NCBI GenBank assembly: GCA_946902875.1
Contig: OX336343.1
Coordinates: 5,197,754 to 5,261,753, forward strand
Direction of reading: 5' to 3'
Length of the DNA stretch: 64,000 bases
Source of the DNA: Nematopogon swammerdamellus
Lineage: Eukaryota > Arthropoda > Insecta > Lepidoptera > Adelidae
Below are positions 1 to 11,856 of the stretch, piece by piece. The notes under the pieces are model-generated. The model saw only the letters and a program-made list of their open reading frames with translations, did no database searches and was not told the origin of the DNA. How positions within the stretch are numbered: the first letter of the stretch is position 1; each line of letters opens with the position of its first letter. Made by a program: the position numbers and the translations under genes.

Positions 1-445
1 TCTTCAAAAAAGTTTATCCTCTTCCTGAACGCAGCTCGGCCTTCGACCTCGCCTGTTGTTACTTACTTTCTTCGAGAATGTTTAGGCTTCCCGAACGCAG
101 CTCGGCCTTCGGCCTCGCCCTTGGTTACTTACTTTCTTAAAGATGGTTTATCCTCTTCCTGAACGCAGATCGGCCTTCGGCCTCGCCCATAGTTACTTAC
201 TGTCTTCGAGAAAGTTTATCGTCTTCCTGAACGCAGCTCGGCCCTCGGCCTCGCCCTTTATTACTTACTTTCTTCGAGAAGGTTTATAGTCTTCCCGAAC
301 GCAGCTCGGCCTTCGGCCTCGCCCTCAGTTACTAACTGTCTTTAAGAAGGTTTATCTTCTTCCTGAACGCAGCTCGGCCTTCTGCCTCGCCCTTAGTTAC
401 TTATTTTCTTTGAGTAGGTTTATCGTCTTCCTGAACGCAACTCAT
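1..445 (+). repeat. Minisatellite E, about seven units of 64-70 bp
   Basis: Seven head-to-tail units each carry GAACGCAGCTCGG, then a small palindrome (CTCGGCCTTCGGCCTCG), then TTACTTACTTTCTTCGAGAA. Unit starts by the GAACGCA motif are near 28, 92, 162, 230, 298, 367 and 438; the last unit is degraded. The palindromic core could form a short hairpin in each unit. The array probably continues to the left of the window. The same unit recurs near 14.5-14.9 kb in both orientations, and its palindromic core recurs inside the element at 34.7 kb, so it is a dispersed repeat as well as a tandem one. No coding function is seen. Confidence 0.9.
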
Positions 446-504
446 TTACAAACTTTCGCGTTTATAATATTAAGATGGTTTTAAGTAGGATGTATTTGGG
501 TAGG

Positions 505-865
505 TTTGGAATGAGGCCGAGTACCGTGTGGGGTCGATACTTAATAAAAAGAATATCCCCACTGCATCTCTCCCCATGCATGTCGTACAAGGCGACTAAG
601 GGATAAGGACAAGATGCCGTGCTAAAGGGCGACAGGGTCGCCACCTCTCACCTTGGCACGGTACTTCCACCGAGTCATGCAGCAGGTGGGTCTTCGTGCC
701 ATACTTGCTGCTTGATCGATTTAATCTTGTTCGAATCCTTTGCGAAACGTGGTGGTCGGTGTTGTGCTGTAATTGACAAGAGTTCTTGCAGCACAACACC
801 GATTACTCTGCTTACCCCGATTGTCGGGATTCAGCGTGTGTGATATGTATGTATATATGTATGGA
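505..865 (+). mobile_element. Interspersed repeat C, copy 1 (LINE-like 3' end)
   Basis: This copy runs from a GAATGAGGCCGAG start through CCCCACTGCATCTCTCC, GATGCCGTGCTAAAGGGCGA and CACCTTGGCACGG, to CCCCGATTGTCGGGATTCAG, and then passes into a TATG-type microsatellite. The unit recurs, whole or partial, near 9.9, 15.6, 30.6, 32.5, 34.0, 56.3 and 61.8 kb. The microsatellite on one end suggests the 3' end of a LINE, but no reverse transcriptase is attached here, so the parent element is not identified. Copy 1 is one of the better preserved and is used here as the reference for judging decay of the others. Confidence 0.75.
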
Positions 866-894
866 ATGAGGCCTGATTTTATTTTATTTAGAAA

Positions 895-1290
895 TTATTC
901 CCAATGATCGGGTGCATGCAAGCAAATCCGAAAGCAATAGCTAACAATATATATATTTTTGAAATGTGCTAATTAAGCCCTTTCATTTGATACCCAACAC
1001 GGCATCATTAAAAAAAATTTTTTTTTTTGTTCATGACTTTTTGTCATCTAGAGGGCGCCATAGTCAATTTTGTGTGACGTCACATAGCCTATAACCAGCG
1101 GACGATCAAGACGCTTTCAACGATACCTCATTTGTCAAATTGTGATAAGTAGTTTAGAAGTTATGAGGGAACAGATGAACATACATACATACATACATAC
1201 ATACATACATACATACATACATACATACCGGTCAAACACATAACCCTCCTTTTTGCTTCGCCGTAGTCGGGTAAAAAAATAACATTATCT
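895..1290 (-). mobile_element. Interspersed repeat J with (ACAT)n microsatellite
   Basis: The right end reads CACATAACCCTCCTTTTTGC followed by TTCGCCGTAGTCGGGT. On the minus strand this is the ACCCGACTACGGCGAAGC start common to a lepidopteran repeat style. An (ACAT)n run lies at about 1181-1227. A second copy in the other orientation begins near 39590. The body contains TCTAGAGGGCGCCATAG and a GTGACGTCAC palindrome. No coding remnant is visible. Confidence 0.6.
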
Positions 1291-3487
1291 CAATAGCAAA
1301 TTTCATCCATATCGTTCGAGCCGTTTCCGAGAAACCAATTATATAGGTATATACTATATACAAGTTCAGCTCACTTAAAGTAATAGGATATAGGGAAGAA
1401 GACCAAGACAACAAGTCCATATTTAACGAGATATTTAATATATACTACATACATACTACAGAGTATTAATTACTTGTGACCGAAAAGCATTGCCAAGACA
1501 GCCGCCACGTAGGCGTATCTCGTCTCGTCAGACCACTCTGACAAACTTATCGCTAATGCAAATTGCATTGCAAATGCAACTCAGCCTAGATTCTTCGGTG
1601 CCTGCTCAGACATAAGTACCGCGCGCCGCCAGGCCAGTCTGTAGGTGGTCGATGACGTGTGGCGTAACACGCACGACACAAAATGCGTTGCACTCGTGTC
1701 CCTCGCTACGCGTGTTAATGACGCTAATTTGAACTCATTAATGACACTCTCCGGTGCGTAGCTAATCGGAGAACTACGCGTGCGCGCGCACCGGGTCGGG
1801 GCCGATGGGAGAAATTTATGAGGCTACAGAGTGGATCCCTGTCGCACACCGCGCGACGAGACGGCGCGCAGCGAAGACGCGACGTCTGCGGAGTCAACTT
1901 TTCACTCTCTGTAGATGAAGGCAAAAATTGCCTTTATAATTTTATAGTAAGATTTATTAAAGTAAGCTAAAGTATTTAGGCCACTAGACAAGACAGCTCT
2001 TGACCGAGGGGTGCACAGACCATGTGAGTAGGTTCAGTTCAGATACCATATTCCGTGGAGGGGTATATGTGCACGCATGTGTGCCTAGCTAGATAATACA
2101 ACTTACAACGAGGATCAATCTCATCTGAAAGACAGATGGAACATGAAAATTATGAAAATAATTAGAATCGAAAATTGAGACGTTTCAAACGAAACTAACG
2201 GTTACTTCTTTACCATCGAATGTTGCAAAATAATTCATCTGATGAAGCGCAGTTACATACATACTTAAGCAACTTATATCAAAGATATAGAACGTTTCAT
2301 CTCAGGGCTGAACACGGAAGTGGCGCATGATACACCGCTACAACTAAACTCACTGCGATCTATTCCTATATATTTTAATAAGCTGAAAACGACGACGAAG
2401 AAGCGAAGTTCGGCCCCGAACACCGGCCCAGATCGCATCGCAGTAGAGGATCAGTAGCAGTAATTACAGAGACGTACTCATAAATAACCATCAAGTGGTT
2501 CGGGGAAGTAAATCAGGCGATTCAAGTGCATCGAGTATTATCTGTTCCTAACTGGGGCTTAAAGGAAATTTCCAGACGTTTCTCAAACAAATATACACAT
2601 AGATGAAGTACGTAAATGTGCAGCTTGTAAAAACTCATAAACGTCATGTGATCTCGGATAAATCTGTTGGCAATGATGAGACAAGTGAATGTTGAAATGA
2701 CAAAACCATGTTCCATCAGCATTCGTCCATAATACCGCAGATCATTGATTTGTGGTCCATACGTTCATATGTCCAGCAGTCCACTGTTTGACAGACTCCC
2801 TGCATTCAGCGGTGCGGAACCACTGATTGCCTCAGAGACGTAGGCAAAAGGTATCGTCGGAGGCAAACTGAACCGTCAGACGCGCCCAGTCCATTGCCAT
2901 TTGAGGTCTATCAATATTTTTATGCATTTCAATAGTTTCCTAAGTCTAATAAATAACAATGGTTATAACTGTCATTTTGAGCGTGTTTGAAGTAAATATT
3001 AGTAAGTACAATAATATATGTACGAAGACTCACAAGTGACAACATGAATGAGAGCACGAATGTTTGGCCACGTGTAATGTTTCTGAAAACGCTCCGTGTC
3101 TTAGATCACTCATAGGACGGGAAGTAGGTGGAGCACCCGTGACCGTTACCCGCTAACTGCTAACAAGGCTCCGGCATTGCACCGGCTCTACACAGGCGGA
3201 TCGGCCTCGCTTGTGCGAAGTCACTGGCTGCCATTGTATGGTAATTTTAATGTAGCAGAGCTCGCGAGCTTGGGAGGCATGTCGCGAGAAAGTTTTGTCA
3301 TTTCGTAGTTCGTGGTCACGCCGACGAGATGTGAACGAACAGGTGAACGAGGGCTGTATGTTGTCATCACATTCACGTAAATAGTTTTATTAATAAACGC
3401 TTATTTGTCAATAATTCTTTAGATATGACCTGAGCTCGTGATAGTGGTCAAGAAGGATGCAGTGTTGTTCTCGATAACGAAATAGGC
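1291..3487. other. No gene recognised
   Basis: This stretch is mixed AT-rich sequence with a moderately GC-rich patch at about 1500-1900. The open frames here are short and have no recognisable domain. No repeat family seen elsewhere in the window was matched, apart from the SINE-A copy that starts at about 3488. Confidence 0.5.
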
Positions 3488-3790
3488 TACACCTGTTGTT
3501 TCACCGTTCGGAACTGTGTAAAACTGTAGGTACCCTACCCATGACCCTTACTAGGTGGTAGGCTCAAGACTGTAGCCGACTGCGTTGGTACCACCGTCCC
3601 AGGACGTCCAGACGTCCGATCCGCAGCTTTGGATGTTTTCTTCTGTAGTCCTAACCTAACCAGCAAACCAAAGGGAAGTCTCCGATATATGGCACCTTCT
3701 CAAAGGTGATGTTGGCTGGTCGGAACATCTGCTCTGGCCCACTTTGGCCCCTCTGACTCAGCTCTGCCCGTACCGGATTACACAAGAAAA
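3488..3790 (+). mobile_element. SINE-A copy, 5'-truncated
   Basis: The copy lacks the tRNA head and begins at the CACCGTTCGGAAC region. It then keeps the central core (AAAACTGTAGGT, CCTTACTAGGTGGTAGGC, TTGGTACCACCG) and the long 3' part (AAGGGAAGTCTCCGATA, GTGATGTTGGCTGGTCGG). It ends in CCGGATTACACAAGAAAA. Truncation of the 5' end fits target-primed reverse transcription. The central part is diverged from the other copies by several insertions. Confidence 0.75.
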
Positions 3791-4495
3791 ATGATTATAA
3801 ACACGTAGATTCCATCAGCTGACGCGTCGACGAAACAAGCCACTAACAAATGGAACACTTAGCGTAGACACTGCACTAACCAATTTACGGGACCTTCGTC
3901 ATTGCTGATTTTTGATGTAGCAATAATGTTGTAAAAATACTCAATAAAAAATAAATTGCTCTGACATTTTTGCGAAATTTTGGAGGAGGAGAAGCTAAGG
4001 CTGTCCCTTGGTCCCACTCGAGTTAATTATTTAGGCTTGCGACTGTGATCATCTTCGAGCTTCCAAACCTGTTTGACACTAATGGAATCAATCTACCGCA
4101 GCTGTGCAGATACGCGCTATAAAACATGCGCGTGCGTCGTATCGTGTTTGTAGATACAGATAAAAGAAAAAGAAGGAATCGCTCGAATGTGTCAGAGTGA
4201 AAGTGAAGGAAGTCCCAAAACCAACAGCACTTTTTTTCTGATCGACGAGTGATTGTGTGTGAGACGTTGCTGACAACAAAGGTAGATTCGTTAATGTCGC
4301 CGACTTCACGGTACAGTTGTGCTGGGCAAGTGTGTCAGAGTCGTCGTTGTCATTACAAGCTAATATGAGAAGTCGTTAACTTGTCGCAGAATAGCACACA
4401 ACACACTTCCCTCTCGTTGAACGAGCGAGAGTGACTAGTCCGAGGATTTTATAAGAAATCAATCTTATAAAATGTAAATCGAATCCTTATTTAGT

Positions 4496-4814
4496 CTGGG
4501 CGAGTGGTCTCGGGCCTCTCTTGCGAGAGGTCCGAGGTTCGAATCCGGTCAGCGTGTACCAATGATTTTTTTCTGACGGAAAAAATTACGCAAACCTGCT
4601 GCATCACCGTTCGGAACCGGTGTAAAACTGTAGGTCCCTTCCCTTTCCCCTTACTAGGTGGTAGCACAGATTACTTAATATGGTGGTAGGCTCAAATTTT
4701 AGCCAACTGGGTTGCTACCACCGGACTGGACGTAAGATGGCCGCATAGCAGCCTCGTCTGTGTTCTCCTCTAGTCCAGTACAGCCAGCAATCCAAAGGGA
4801 AGTCTTCGATAGTC
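4496..4814 (+). mobile_element. SINE-A copy with tRNA-like head, 3'-truncated
   Basis: The head has a box A-like GGGCGAGTGGTCTCGGG and a textbook box B, GAGGTTCGAATCC, at about 4541-4553, so it derives from a Leu/Ser-type tRNA. The head is followed by TGATTTTTTTCTGACGG, the GGTGTAAAACTGTAGGTCCC core start, and the CCTTACTAGGTGGTAG and TTGCTACCACCGG core. The copy carries a small duplication (ATTACTTAATATGGTGG) inside the core and stops after GGGAAGTCTTCGATAG, short of the usual 3' end. It is not a functional tRNA: the body is SINE sequence and there is no acceptor stem match. Confidence 0.82.
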
Positions 4815-4957
4815 TGTCTTTTCGAAAGATACAGCCCTCGGGCGCCAAGACGGCGGCGGCGCGGCGTAAGTAGGCTTAGTACTAGGCTTCCGTATGGATG
4901 CGGAACACTACTTCCAGGGAACACCATGAACTACTAGAAATTACGGAAGAACGTCGT

Positions 4958-4997
4958 TCGTTGATTCCTCAATGACAAGTCATTGAGGAATCAACGA
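4958..4997. repeat. Perfect 19-bp inverted repeat, 2-nt spacer
   Basis: The arms at 4958-4976 (TTGATTCCTCAATGAC core) and 4979-4997 are exact reverse complements with only AA between them, so the locus can form a cruciform or hairpin. It lies between a SINE remnant and a GC-rich island. Such tight palindromes can be genuine templated duplications or assembly artefacts. Confidence 0.85.
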
Positions 4998-7887
4998 CAA
5001 GTCAAGAGATCATTGAGAATCGGGAAGGATATTCCCTATGCACCGAGTGCAGTTCGACCGAAGCGCCCAGTTCCCGGGCCGTTTATTTATAATGCGGCTC
5101 ATTCATCTCCCCTTTCATTCTCGACATCGTCTAATTTAATTTTACGCATCGCATACGTTAGATCACTTTACACGCCGCACTTTTGTTATTCTAACGAATC
5201 GTGCGAGCGATCGCGGAGCCCGGAACTTGCGGCGCGACGCGACGCGCGTGCAGGCGGGCCGTTTCCGAGTGCACTCGAGTACGTGCGTCGTTCAAAATAA
5301 CTCATTCGAGAACGCATTTAATTTTCGGGAGCGTCTGAGACTGTCCGGCGGCGACGGCGCGGCGCCCCGGGCGGCAGCAGTTCTGAGGCGGCAGATGCGA
5401 ACAAGAGGCGAAGACAGAAATTGCTCCTGAATAATAAATATATCACGTTTGCTTCCACGGCCGCCACCGCGCCGGCGGCGGCAGCCAACGCGCCGGTGTG
5501 GGACGTTAACGTGAATTATGCAGTCGGCACGTGTTGCATTGCATCGCCTTGGACAACTTCAAAACTCTTCAGAGCATGCTAAAGACTCGCGTAAACTGGA
5601 AACCGAGTGTTGGAATGTTTTCCTACGGCGCGGCAGGTTGAACCAGACTTGTCGATTCCTAACAGAAACAGGAAATGAGAGAAGTCAACTACTGACTGAC
5701 GGGGAAACCAGTCTAAACCGGACAAAGAACCTTTTTAATTACAAAACATTTAATGAAACTGAACAGCAGGTTTAGAAAAATTGCCGAGTGAAGGTCGATT
5801 ATGATAGTGCTACGGTTTGCAGTTGACTAACGAAGAGAACGAAGTGAGCGCAAGCGGAAGGAAGACGGGATGGTGACATGGTGAGAGTGAGAGTAGCTTA
5901 CCAAATAGTTCAGCACAGGAGCGGAGTTAGCGTGTCGCGGCAGGCAGGAGCCGTCCACGTTACATCATCACACCCGGCCCGCGTCTGCTGTCACCGCCTC
6001 ACCTGAAACCAACGAGAGAAACCTTCACAAGTGTTTCGGCAACTTTCACAATAACGGTCCCCGTTGCACAATCGTTTACATCGACAGGGGTGTTCAATTT
6101 GAATGCGGCTGTAGCAATGGCAGAACAACCTGTACGTACACTCTTAACAGTTGATTTATTTATTCTTCCGTGATAACATTTTTAATCGAATGCTGTGTAT
6201 GATTATCTGAAGTGCATAAACATTTTATTGCATAGTTTTCCAGATTCATTCATTCACGCACAAGTGGTGTAGATTTCCTCATATTCACGCTACAAGTGCT
6301 AGGAGTCATATAAATGCTTCCTCTAGGAACGCATGTTGAAATATATCGCAATAATCGTCGCAGTATCGAACATGTGATCAAAAGAGTCACGGGTATAGTG
6401 ACGCGGGTGGTCGGGTTGGACGTCCACACCGCAGGGCAAGGTCACATTGGCCCACAAATTAGAAACACTAATGGAAAACTACGCTGTAAAAACAATGAAT
6501 ACAAAAATGTAATCAACATTCAACAAGACGCTTACGTTACCAGGTCGTTCGGGTTAGGACATAGCGATAAACTAGCGATCGTGTGGTCAGAGTCTGAAAA
6601 ATATTATTACAGTTCATTGTCTTAAACTTACAACATATTAATTACAGTGTTCCGCGTCGGTGCTTCGGACACTGTTAATCCACATGTCAACGTCACTCAA
6701 CGTACACATTTTCTCAATTTAATAACAATGAGAAAGATAAGGAATATCTGCAAGATTTGAAGATGACTAACACAAGAGAGAGAGAGAGAGCGTTTTCTGG
6801 AACTCCGAGAACGTATTGCACTCAGGAAGATAAGAGTGGTGCTAATGAATTAATTTGCGAATCCGTGTACCGTATCTGCCGTATCGCTCGGCCGCCTGAC
6901 CTCATTATCTTAAAATGTAATTGTTTACGAAGATAAGTGACAATTTACGGCGGGTCACAATAATCTATTCTCTAAATTGACTTTTCACAATAGTCGTCGC
7001 AGAAGTGACGATGTCGTGCAAAATCTACCCACTCGCCAATAGATTATTCTATAGAACATTTCATGCCAGAACTAACTGTAAGGGAGTGTGAATACTCGCG
7101 TACACAATATTACAATCAGGTTGCGTGGGTTTGCTCGGAACCCTTATCTCGTAGACGTACAGGGCGGGCAGAGCTTCTGAGGGAAGGCATTGGGGAACCA
7201 AATTCCTCAGTTTTCCGCGAAACGTTGAGATTTGTCCCATTCACCTCCATTGTCTCGCCAGGCGACCGGGAACTACGTGAATGTATCGGTGGTATCGGTT
7301 CATAACGGATGTATACGCTTTGTTATGTTATGAATTATGATTTATGATGTTACAAAGCGATATTTGCCAACCATTCCAACTGAATAATAAAACTGCAACA
7401 AACATAGAAATACATAGCAAGTGTGGATGAAGAAGATAAAGCGGCCGACAGAACCGTGAACGTGAGGGACTTGTACATTTTCTCGTTATCGTTCTCGCCT
7501 TGAGAAAAAGATTCCGACTCGGGGATTCTCTTAGCTGGTCATCACGTCAAACTGATTTATGTCGACCTTAAAACACATGTGGCATTTAAAACAATTAAAT
7601 TGCACAGCTGGATAAACGAGCGCCGAGTACGTTCGAGTGGAGTGGCCGGTTCGGTCCGAGGCGCCATTTATTAAAAACCTGATCTTATTGTGCACTACCA
7701 GCCTGACGAGAGCCATGAAAATTGGACGTTTCGAATTCGATACAATGAACCTGCTGGAGGTCAAACTAAAAATAATAAGTTTATTAATATAGCCTTAATA
7801 CAAAAGCGACCGAGCGCAAATTTGCACTTACTCGCACAGGATTCGTACATTCCAACTTTTGCACCACATTTGTAAAGTTTCCTCTTT
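4998..7887. other. GC-rich island and quiet DNA, no gene confirmed
   Basis: The 5.17-5.52 kb stretch is rich in CG and GC triplets (GGCGGCGACGGCGCGG and similar), unlike the AT-rich surroundings. It could be a promoter or 5' exon region. Open frames of 67-105 codons overlap it but are GC-driven and show no domain. Near 6116 a short ATGGCAGAACAACCT is followed by GTACGT, which could be a mini first exon, but nothing supports it further. A GAGAGAGAGAG run lies near 6775. The rest is unremarkable. Confidence 0.45.
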
Positions 7888-8036
7888 TATGTAGGGTTTC
7901 TGAGTCAGAGGAGCCGAAGCACATGCTCCGACCAGCCAATATCACCTCCGAGAAAGTAGGTGCAGACCGGATACTTCCCTTTGGATTGCTGGCTATCAAA
8001 CATAGCCAAGGCTGCTATGTGGCCATCTTACATTCA
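7888..8036 (-). mobile_element. SINE-A 3' fragment
   Basis: On the + strand it reads GAGTCAGAGGAGCCGAAGCA, CGACCAGCCAATATCACCTC and GGCTGCTATGTGGCCATC, which is the reverse complement of the SINE-A 3' half. The tRNA head and the core are absent, so this is a 5'-truncated copy on the minus strand. Confidence 0.75.
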
Positions 8037-8662
8037 GTATCTCCCTCTCAGTCCTTTGCCTTAGTTTGTTATAGCTTTTTCTCTCTTCCTTGAAATATCT
8101 GCAGCAGCATAGTTTTTATGATCGAAGATCGGCATTCTTACCAGCCATTCATTAGGTATTTCTATCAATCTATAAAGGCAGCTGAGATATCGAGTATCGG
8201 CTATCCGGGATCATTTCAGTATACTGAAATGACGCCGTTCTTTGGCAGAATGTGTTTTAAATTACATTTTATGTCGCACGCAACCATCTGCAGTTCGTGT
8301 TATCATCTGAACAAATTATAGTTACAAAAAATTACTTCATTTGGACTTGTTTGAGATCGCATACCGACACGCCGAACTCAAGAGTGTGATTTCGTATATA
8401 CGTATCTGTGTTCTGCGTTGTGATTTGCAATGCGATAATAAATAACCGTGTATTGTACAAGGCCAGATCACAGATCACGGTCAGACGACAACGAACAGCA
8501 GAGTCACAGGTCTGGATCCGAAAATACAACATGTTCACTATCATCAATAATGCCTAGCTAGCCCTTACACAAATTTTGCACAGACACACACAGCACAGTC
8601 ATTCCTGTACGTACGCACATATTATGAATAAACTTGCAAATTGTATCTACGTGTATGTTAAA
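8037..8662. other. No gene; one perfect 22-bp palindrome
   Basis: The interval is AT-rich with no recognisable domain. A self-complementary palindrome TCATTTCAGTA/TACTGAAATGA sits at 8211-8232. No other structure was seen. Confidence 0.5.
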
Positions 8663-9246
8663 AAGTGGTCAAGTGCGAGTCGAATTCGCGTGGAGAGGAT
8701 TCCGTACCATTTTGTTTTCTGTGAGGTTTTCGTTTGGGTTTTCCTGTAAACTATAAGAGAGGCCCTATATTCCCAATTTTTTTTTCTTCAAAGTTTTTAA
8801 TAGAGTGGTTTCGAAGATAATGGGGGAATTGTTCGATTTTCGTATATTTCCTTTAATATCTTATATAATAATATCTAAACTATGCATTTTAAAATTATTA
8901 TTCGTATTTCTTATAACGAGTTCTTGCCACTGATACGTCACATGATGCAGTTGAAAAAACTTTTTTTTTTACTTTTGTCTCCTAAAATTTACTCCCAAAA
9001 CCAAAATTAGTTCATTTATGCTATACATCCGTGAGCTAACTAATCATGCGTGTCATCAACTCTATATACAAATAAAGTGTACTAAAGAGCGATACTAAAG
9101 TTAATTTTTTGAATTTTGAAAAATTTAAACGTTTTTCGACCAGTAGATTCGGAGAAAATAAGCTGTGACAGACGGACAGACAAACAGACACGAGAGTGAT
9201 CCTATAAGGGTTCCGTTTTTTCCTCTTTTTTGAGGTACGGATTCCT
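8663..9246 (-). mobile_element. Interspersed repeat H, copy 1
   Basis: The left end, GGTCAAGTGCGAGTCGAATT, and the right end, CCTATAAGGGTTCCGTTTTT then TTGAGGTACGG, are the two ends of a family also seen at about 19622-20770, 29884-30210, 33530-33994 and 44270-44530. On the minus strand the element starts with the GTACCTCA...GGAACCCTTATAGGATCACT signature and a GTCTGTCTGT run. No coding capacity is visible, so this is probably a non-autonomous element. Confidence 0.7.
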
Positions 9247-9407
9247 AAAAACCGATCACACCAATTCCAATTTCGTTTAAAATGTAATCGGATTAAATTG
9301 ATTGCTGTACTCAACGCCCAAAATTCCCCTCTATTTGTTACTTTTCCAATAGGCGTAATGGATCCGTGTTAACAGTTTTAGAATGACATTTCTGTATTTT
9401 GAACAAA

Positions 9408-9436
9408 ATCCCATACGAAGGTACTTCGTATGGGAT
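9408..9436. repeat. Perfect 13-bp inverted repeat
   Basis: ATCCCATACGAAG (9408-9420), spacer GTA, then CTTCGTATGGGAT (9424-9436). It is a short exact hairpin of unknown meaning in otherwise quiet DNA. Confidence 0.85.
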
Positions 9437-9909
9437 CGAACGATGGGATCGAGACGGCCAGTTTTACTTGTCTACAGACACGAGCCAAGGTATTCCAGAA
9501 AGTAGAAATTAATTAGGCCACCCAAGATTTTCGCGGACAGGCTTGCTAAGTAAGCGTCAAACGAATTGCTATAGTAAAATTTAGTAGAACTTGGAAGTTG
9601 ATTAGTTATTTGAGCGAGGAGGCACACAACCATGGCAACACATTGAAACTAGCATCATTGGTACTCCGGAAAAAGATAAAAAAGGCCATGGACTGTGCCC
9701 AAATGAAACTTGATGGCTGAATGTTGAGTTGTTGACCACCTCAAGTAATTCATTTCTTGTATGGTATTTTTAGGATTTAATTAATGATTTGACCAACCGC
9801 CAAGTTTGGTTTACCTATAAGTATAGTTTTGATCTATGTCTAGACATTTATTGTCTCAGAGCGTTTTGATAGTCATGTCACAGTTGAGGTAAGTCATGTT
9901 CTGGATTTC

Positions 9910-10440
9910 ACCGAATAACCACACTGCCTCTATCCCCGTGTATGTCGTAAAAGGCGGCTAAGGATGAGATTCCGTGCTAAAGGGCGACAGGAAAGCCACC
10001 TCTAACCTTGGCACGATGCTTCCACCAAGTCATGCAGCAGTATTCGTGCCTTACTACTTCCTGCTTGATAGTTATCTTGTCCGAATACTTTGCTAAACGT
10101 GGCGGTCGGTGTTGTGCTGTAATTTGCCGGATTTCTTGCAGCGGAACACCGATTGCTCTGCACACCCCGATTTTATTTTTATTGACAGCGCGACATATGG
10201 CGCCGAGCCACCCATAAGGTGTCTAACGACGCCCATGGACATTCGGTCGTATGCGGGGGTTACGAATACCATGCCGTCCTGACAGGTGCCCATTCACGCC
10301 CCTCTTGAAGGACCCGAGACTGTACTTGGGGGGAAATATATGGGCAGGGAGAGCGTTCCAGAGTTTACCGGTTCTGTAGAGGAATGATCTGCAGAATCGA
10401 TTGGAATAGAACCCGATTGTCGGGATACAGCGATTGGATG
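9910..10440 (+). mobile_element. Interspersed repeat C, copy 2, split by a LINE insertion
   Basis: The left part (9910-10172) runs from CACACTGCCTCTATCCCCG to CTGCACACCCCGATT. The right part resumes at 10412 with CCCGATTGTCGGGATACAGC. The missing middle is exactly the LINE fragment at 10173-10411. CCCGATT occurs on both sides of the insertion, as expected for a target-site duplication. Copy C2 is therefore older than the LINE insertion. Confidence 0.8.
10173..10411 (-). mobile_element. 5'-truncated Jockey/CR1-type LINE fragment inside repeat C
   Basis: On the minus strand it encodes the end of a reverse transcriptase related to the copy at 10868-11405 (shared CGACATATG, CACCCATAA and GTTTACCGGTTCTGTAGAGG), followed by an AATAAAAATAAAA tail at its 3' end, 10173. 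It is flanked by CCCGATT at 10166-10172 and 10412-10418. Polarity, A-rich tail, 5' truncation and short direct repeats together are the classic signature of a LINE insertion. Confidence 0.8.
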
Positions 10441-10782
10441 TTCTGTTTTCATAACAAGCGGGACCTTCTATGATGCGGAAGGTAGCGTAATGATTGGGTC
10501 TGTCTTCGATGATGGATGAATTCGCAATTCATTAGATATTCTAATTAGCGTGTTTGTTGAACAGCCATCAAGCAGACTGTCGACATAGTGTCTCCTGCAG
10601 TCAACAATCATTACAATGGATACTATTCCGCCTACGCCCACTTTAGAAAGTGAAACCGATTGTCTGGTATTGTTTCTACAATAAGGCAGCATTCCATTAT
10701 GATGCCTGCCAATGATGATCGCTTAGTTAGATCATCAGCTGTTGAAGGAATGTTGTGCAATATTCTTTCTAGACTCGAATAT

Positions 10783-10844
10783 AGATTTTTAATATCAACG
10801 TTGTTTTTTTTTATTGCAATAAACAACGTTGTTATTAAAAATCT
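10783..10844. repeat. 24-bp inverted repeat (hairpin)
   Basis: The arms at 10783-10806 and 10821-10844 pair over 24 bases with one mismatch around an AT-rich loop. ATCTATGACATCG follows at 10841-10853 and is repeated directly at 10867-10879, bracketing a T-run that adjoins the LINE fragment at 10868. The direct repeat may be a target duplication or slippage. Confidence 0.8.
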
Positions 10845-10867
10845 ATGACATCGTTGTTTTTTTTTAA

Positions 10868-11405
10868 TCTATGACATCGCGACATATGACGCTGAGCCAC
10901 CCATAAAGTGTCTAACGACGCCCATGGACATTCGGTCGTATGCGGGGGTTACGAATGCTATGCCGGCCTGACAAGTGCCCATTCACGCCCCTCTTGAAGG
11001 ACCCGAGACTGTACTTGGGAAGAAGGATATGGGCAGGTAGAGCGTTCCAGAGTTTACCGGTTCTGTAGAGGAAATATTTGCAGAAGCGATTGGTACGCAT
11101 CCGCGGTAAGTCCAGCGTGTTGCGGAGCGTGGATGCGATCCCTGCCTAGTGCGCGTGTTGCGGAGGTGGAGAGGGGACTACGAGCACTGCCCATTGAATA
11201 AGCGATAGAACACACTTAGGAAGCCAACATCCCTACAGAGTAGCAGTGGTTCTAGATCTCGGGACACTTCGCGGTCACCCACTAGTCGCACGGCTCGACG
11301 CTGGGTGCAGAGGTGCAAGCTGGTATTTGGCAGAGTCATCCCATAGGTGCGAGCAGTACTCCAAGCAGGACCTGATCTGCGATTTATACAAAAGCAGATT
11401 CTAGA
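10868..11405 (-). pseudogene. Jockey/CR1-type LINE reverse transcriptase, C-terminal relic
   Basis: The minus strand encodes, in two frames, the end of a non-LTR reverse transcriptase. One segment reads YKSQIRSCLEYCSHLW and then RAVRLVGDREVSRDLEPL, followed after a shift by FYRLFNGQCS and, in another frame at 10912-11100, RTGKLWNALPAHILLPKYSL. These match the thumb/C-terminal pattern of arthropod Jockey/CR1 elements (EYCSHLW, RR.A.RLV.D, LWN.LP). Internal stops and a frame change show that it is dead. A T-rich run just left of 10868 may be its poly(A) tail. The 5' end is lost near 11405. Confidence 0.75.
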
Positions 11406-11856
11406 CTGACGTAAAGTACCGTCGCACCTTGTTGAGTTCGGCTAGTTTTTAGCTTGTTATTTTGGTGTGCCAATAATTTCCAATAGTTCAATAGAACCCA
11501 AATAATTTCTCAAGATTCTGAAGTCTTTGGCGAGTGACAGTGATCAAATATCAAGGCTGTATTTATGTAAGTATTAAATGCACGCAACAATTCCAACGCT
11601 AATTACATATCTACAGTAATTTTGGCAGAGCACGCGTCCGGAGTCCGGAGACCAGATGTCAGTCAGTCAACACGCAACGATTATGTCCCGAAATTGGATT
11701 GATGACAATATCTATTTTTTTTTAATTATTTCTACCAAACAATAAGTCATTCGTTCGGAGAGATACCTAAAATTTTTGTATAGTTATGTAAGTAATTCTT
11801 CTTTTTTACTTTAATAAGTGTATTGTTTCCATTCTAAATAAATAGTTTCCTCCTGT
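11406..11856. other. No gene recognised
   Basis: AT-rich sequence with no domain-bearing frame and no match to the repeat families listed here. Confidence 0.4.

Noticed and set aside
4496..4570. Possible tRNA gene (GAGGTTCGAATCC box B)
   Set aside because: The head continues into the SINE-A body seen in several copies, and no acceptor-stem pairing or CCA-adjacent terminator fits a tRNA gene.
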